Of a stretch of DNA of 64,000 bases, positions 61,433-64,000 are shown one piece after another. Numbering within the stretch: position 1 is the first letter of the stretch; each line of letters opens with the position of its first letter. The notes under the pieces are model-generated. The model saw only the letters and a list, made by a program, of their open reading frames with translations. It was not told the origin of the DNA and ran no database searches. The translations under genes were made by a program, and so were the position numbers. The stretch is from Paenibacillus sp. NEAU-GSW1 (lineage in GTDB: Bacteria; Bacillota; Bacilli; Paenibacillales; Paenibacillaceae). The stretch covers positions 124,001 through 188,000 of the forward strand of contig NZ_WOVL01000003.1 in the NCBI RefSeq assembly GCF_009737085.1, read 5' to 3'.

Positions 61433-62722
61433 TTGGCTATAAACCTTTCTACGTCCGGCATGACAAGAGATTCTTTAATACCACCTTCAAGTTTGACTTT
61501 ACAATTCCAAAAAATTCGCAACCTTCTAGCAGGCCAGGCAACAGGCATGAACTTAGATCAAACGTTGGCTATACAATTAATTGATTTATTGATCTGCAAA
61601 ATGTACGACGAAAAGAAAACAACATCTAATGAAATGGTTGTTTTTCAAATTTTACCAAATGAGAGTGCGATTCAGTTAAAGGAAAGAGTAGACGCACTTT
61701 TTAAAGAAGTAACGAGTCTCCCTCCGATCAATTCATTATATTCTGGTACCGAAAACATTACCCTGGATCCCGAACTACTGTACCAGATTATAATGATTCT
61801 GCAACCTTATGAATTGACTCTTGCAAAACGAGATGCAATAGGTGAAGCTTTTGAAGCTTTTATCGGACCATCGTTACGAGGGGAGGAAGGACAATTTTTC
61901 ACACCTAGGAACGTGGTTGAATTAGCTTGTTCTATTCTAGATCCTAAAGAGGGAGAAATCGTACTAGACCCTGCATGTGGTACAGGTGGATTTCTTACTG
62001 AAGCTTTAAAACACAAAAAAAGTGTAAAAGTACTCGGTATAGACAAAGATAATTTTCTTGCACGAGTTGCCGCTATTCAGATCAGTCTTCTTTGCGATAA
62101 TGATTCCTCTTGGGCTTTTAATGCCAATTCATTGAACCCAGTCTCTTGGCCAGCGATTCTAAGTAATAACATCCAACCAGAATCAATTGATGTTATCATG
62201 ACCAACCCTCCATTTGGCTCGAAAATATCGGTTGGCTCAGAGATTGTTTCACAGTATGAGTTAGGGGCGATCTGGAAAGATGAAAAGAAAAAAGGAACAT
62301 GGAAGAAGACTGATAAGAGAGTAGAAGATCGCCCCCCTCAGATTTTATTTATTGAGCAATGTCTGCGTTTGCTGAAACCAGGTGGACGAATGGGGATAGT
62401 TTTACCCGATGGGATTCTTGGTAATCAACGTGAAGGGTATGTAAGACACTTTGTTTCTCAAATTGCAGATTTAGTTGCTATTGTTGATCTCCCTCTTGAA
62501 ACATTTTTACCAAGTACATCTACTAAAACATCAATGTTATTTTTAAGAAAGAAACATGATGACTTTGACCAAAAAAGAATTTTTATGGCAATCGCTGAGA
62601 GATGTGGACACGACCGTAGAGGGAAAGCAATTTTCAAAGATGACGGCTCAGAGGATGATGACTTCCCCAAAATAGCATACGAGTTTAAGAAGTGGAGTGT
62701 CGATAATGCTTCAGATTTTTGA
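61433..62722 (+). CDS. hsdM: Type I restriction-modification DNA methyltransferase (M subunit)
   Basis: A 429-residue N6-adenine methyltransferase. RGEEGQFFTPRNVVEL (~148-163) and VLDPACGTGGFLTEAL (AdoMet site) are classic HsdM, and the catalytic motif is MTNPPFGS (NPPF). It is shorter than many HsdM proteins in the N-terminal helical part. The start is TTG, with AAAGGAG 8 bp upstream. hsdS follows with a 17-bp overlap. The R subunit is not in the window and may lie beyond the right edge. Confidence 0.92.
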   Translation: MAINLSTSGMTRDSLIPPSSLTLQFQKIRNLLAGQATGMNLDQTLAIQLIDLLICKMYDEKKTTSNEMVVFQILPNESAIQLKERVDALFKEVTSLPPINSLYSGTENITLDPELLYQIIMILQPYELTLAKRDAIGEAFEAFIGPSLRGEEGQFFTPRNVVELACSILDPKEGEIVLDPACGTGGFLTEALKHKKSVKVLGIDKDNFLARVAAIQISLLCDNDSSWAFNANSLNPVSWPAILSNNIQPESIDVIMTNPPFGSKISVGSEIVSQYELGAIWKDEKKKGTWKKTDKRVEDRPPQILFIEQCLRLLKPGGRMGIVLPDGILGNQREGYVRHFVSQIADLVAIVDLPLETFLPSTSTKTSMLFLRKKHDDFDQKRIFMAIAERCGHDRRGKAIFKDDGSEDDDFPKIAYEFKKWSVDNASDF

Positions 62723-64000
62723 AATTCTATCCTCTGAACTGTCAGCGATTTGGACTGCGCCAAAACATAATTCTAAAATAAATATAGAAGAAGCAAAGAC
62801 TGGGTTGAATTTTGTCTCTTTAGGTGAAGTAGCTAGTAGAGTAAGTGGACAATATATACCCGAGTATACGGAAGTCGGTGTCCCATATTTAAGGGTTGAT
62901 AATATCCGTCAACTTATTGCTAATTTTTCAGAAGGAGATGTTGCCTTTATCAGCGAAGTTGACGCTTCGCGACTCTGGAAGAGATACAAATGTACTCCCT
63001 CAGATATCTTAATTTCACGTACAGCTTCTCTTGGTAAAGCAGTTTTAACAACAAGTCACTTCTCTAGCATCACATTAAGCCAGCACGTGACTGCTATTAG
63101 AATAAAAGAAGAGGCCCCTGTTTTACCAAGTACAGTTTGTCTTTTTCTAAATAGCGCTTTAGGTAAATCTCAACTAAACAGCAATGCAATGGGCTCCACT
63201 AGACTTGAACTTTCTCACGCCGCTCTAGAAGAAATACAGGTTCCTTTATTACCAATGGAACTACAAAATAAATATTATGACCAACTCACTTCAACTTTAG
63301 AAAAGTATTATGACCTTTTCTATAAGATAAAAGACTTGCTTATTGAAACAGATAACCTTCTCTTTAAAAATAAACTTTTAGAGATGTCGTTCTCAAGATC
63401 ATATGAAGTGTTCTCAACTGAAACATCTCAATTGGATGAATATTGGTTTCCTAATCGTTATCTACCAAAAAAACAGTCAATTTTAAAAGAATTAGAGCTA
63501 GATTTTTCTTGCTTAAAAATTTCGGATTTTGCTGATGTATCTAGAGGTAAAGGGACTAATGTTTCTGAGTATGAAAAGGATGGAATTCCATTCTTACGAA
63601 CCTCCAGTTTGATTAATAATGGAGTAGATCCTTTTACAGATCATTACGCGAATCAAGAAACTTATAAAAAATTTAGTCAACCAATTCTAGACGGCGATAT
63701 ACTTTTTTCAATGGAAGGAAAGATCGGCCAAGTTGCATTGCTATTTGAAAAGTCACAGGTTGTATTCAAAAATCACATTGAACTAATTCGCATTAAGAAT
63801 ATGGTATCTTCCTTTAAAGATTCTAAGGGGCTTTCAGGTTGGTTATTTCTTGTCCTTTCAGGTACTCTTGGTAAAATCCAGATACAAAAAAATGCAGTTG
63901 TACAGTCTACACTTCCCGGCCTAGCGTCTAGATTAAGAGACTTTATTATCCCTATCTCCAGTATAGGCTCCCCTTTTGAGACCGACCAAATGGTTGATCT
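62706..64000 (+). CDS. hsdS: Type I restriction specificity subunit, partial (cut by window end)
   Basis: An open frame from the ATG at 62706 to the window end, over 430 residues. Two target-recognition halves are visible: the first with VSLGEVASRVSGQYIPEYTE, PYLRVDNI and ISRTASLGKAV, the second with ISDFADVSRGKGTNVSEYEK, PFLRTSSLINN and ILFSMEGKIGQVAL. A coiled segment (QNKYYDQLTSTLEKYYDLFY) lies between them. This is the HsdS layout, with two half-sites giving a bipartite DNA target. GGAG lies 8 bp before the ATG, inside hsdM. The C terminus is missing. Confidence 0.88.
   Translation, partial: MLQIFEILSSELSAIWTAPKHNSKINIEEAKTGLNFVSLGEVASRVSGQYIPEYTEVGVPYLRVDNIRQLIANFSEGDVAFISEVDASRLWKRYKCTPSDILISRTASLGKAVLTTSHFSSITLSQHVTAIRIKEEAPVLPSTVCLFLNSALGKSQLNSNAMGSTRLELSHAALEEIQVPLLPMELQNKYYDQLTSTLEKYYDLFYKIKDLLIETDNLLFKNKLLEMSFSRSYEVFSTETSQLDEYWFPNRYLPKKQSILKELELDFSCLKISDFADVSRGKGTNVSEYEKDGIPFLRTSSLINNGVDPFTDHYANQETYKKFSQPILDGDILFSMEGKIGQVALLFEKSQVVFKNHIELIRIKNMVSSFKDSKGLSGWLFLVLSGTLGKIQIQKNAVVQSTLPGLASRLRDFIIPISSIGSPFETDQMVD

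Noticed and set aside
1-64000. tRNA and rRNA genes
   Set aside because: No cloverleaf or rRNA segment was seen; the CCACCA-like strings belong to the dispersed element.

Overview
The window looks like the chromosome of a Bacillales Firmicute, most likely Paenibacillus or a close relative. The basis is strong GGAGG-type ribosome sites with frequent TTG/GTG starts, a YesM/YesN-type two-component pair, an ECF sigma factor with a DUF4179 anti-sigma, a DeoR-controlled fructose PTS operon and low-to-medium GC. The genus is inferred from gene style; no rRNA or other marker gene is present.

Left part (1-18.5 kb). The window opens inside a YesN-like response regulator preceded by its YesM-like kinase. 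A small deletion relic of an FAD/Rieske oxidoreductase follows; its intact copy lies at 42.7-44.2 kb. Next come a TOTE-type primase-helicase, a Fic protein, a complete fructose PTS operon that carries its own HPr and EI (fruR-fruK-EIIBC-EIIA-HPr-ptsI), a PadR-controlled ABC export operon, a decayed macrodomain gene and a lone plasmid/phage-type RepB-like primase.

Centre (18.5-32.9 kb). Thirteen tightly packed minus-strand genes form what looks like one biosynthetic operon. It encodes a 3-amino-4-hydroxybenzoate (3,4-AHBA) route (GriI-like aldolase plus GriH-like dehydroquinate-synthase-II homologue), a probable chorismate pyruvate-lyase (4-hydroxybenzoate), one ANL ligase, four PaaK-like adenylating enzymes (one fused to TPRs), an amidohydrolase, an ABC-2 exporter and two further TPR proteins. 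No carrier protein is visible. The best reading is an uncharacterised pathway that activates and joins aminohydroxybenzoate and hydroxybenzoate units, perhaps to benzoxazole-type products, and exports them. This is the most interesting system in the window.

Right-centre (33-45 kb). Here are a lipoprotein/membrane-protein pair, an HscC-type Hsp70 with a J-protein, a GNAT acetyltransferase, a TetR-controlled nitroreductase/MFS locus with a perfect palindromic operator, the intact FAD/Rieske oxidoreductase, a Gly/Pro-rich protein and an HNH nuclease.

Right part (45-64 kb). Probable defence genes alternate with housekeeping genes: a membrane-anchored Mrr-like nuclease, a 1109-residue STAND ATPase with TPRs and a HEPN-like motif, a GHKL ATPase with a PD-(D/E)XK-like C terminus, a DUF433/DUF5615 toxin-antitoxin pair and the M and S genes of a type I restriction system cut by the window edge. 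LtrA, a three-gene ABC-2 exporter, the ECF sigma/anti-sigma pair and VanZ lie between them.

Dispersed through the window are at least ten copies, all in the same orientation, of a two-hairpin element of about 100 bp. Its stems vary with compensation around a conserved loop, and on the minus strand it contains a tRNA/tmRNA-like TTCGCCTCCACCA. Most copies sit where they could terminate minus-strand genes, but three lie between divergent genes.
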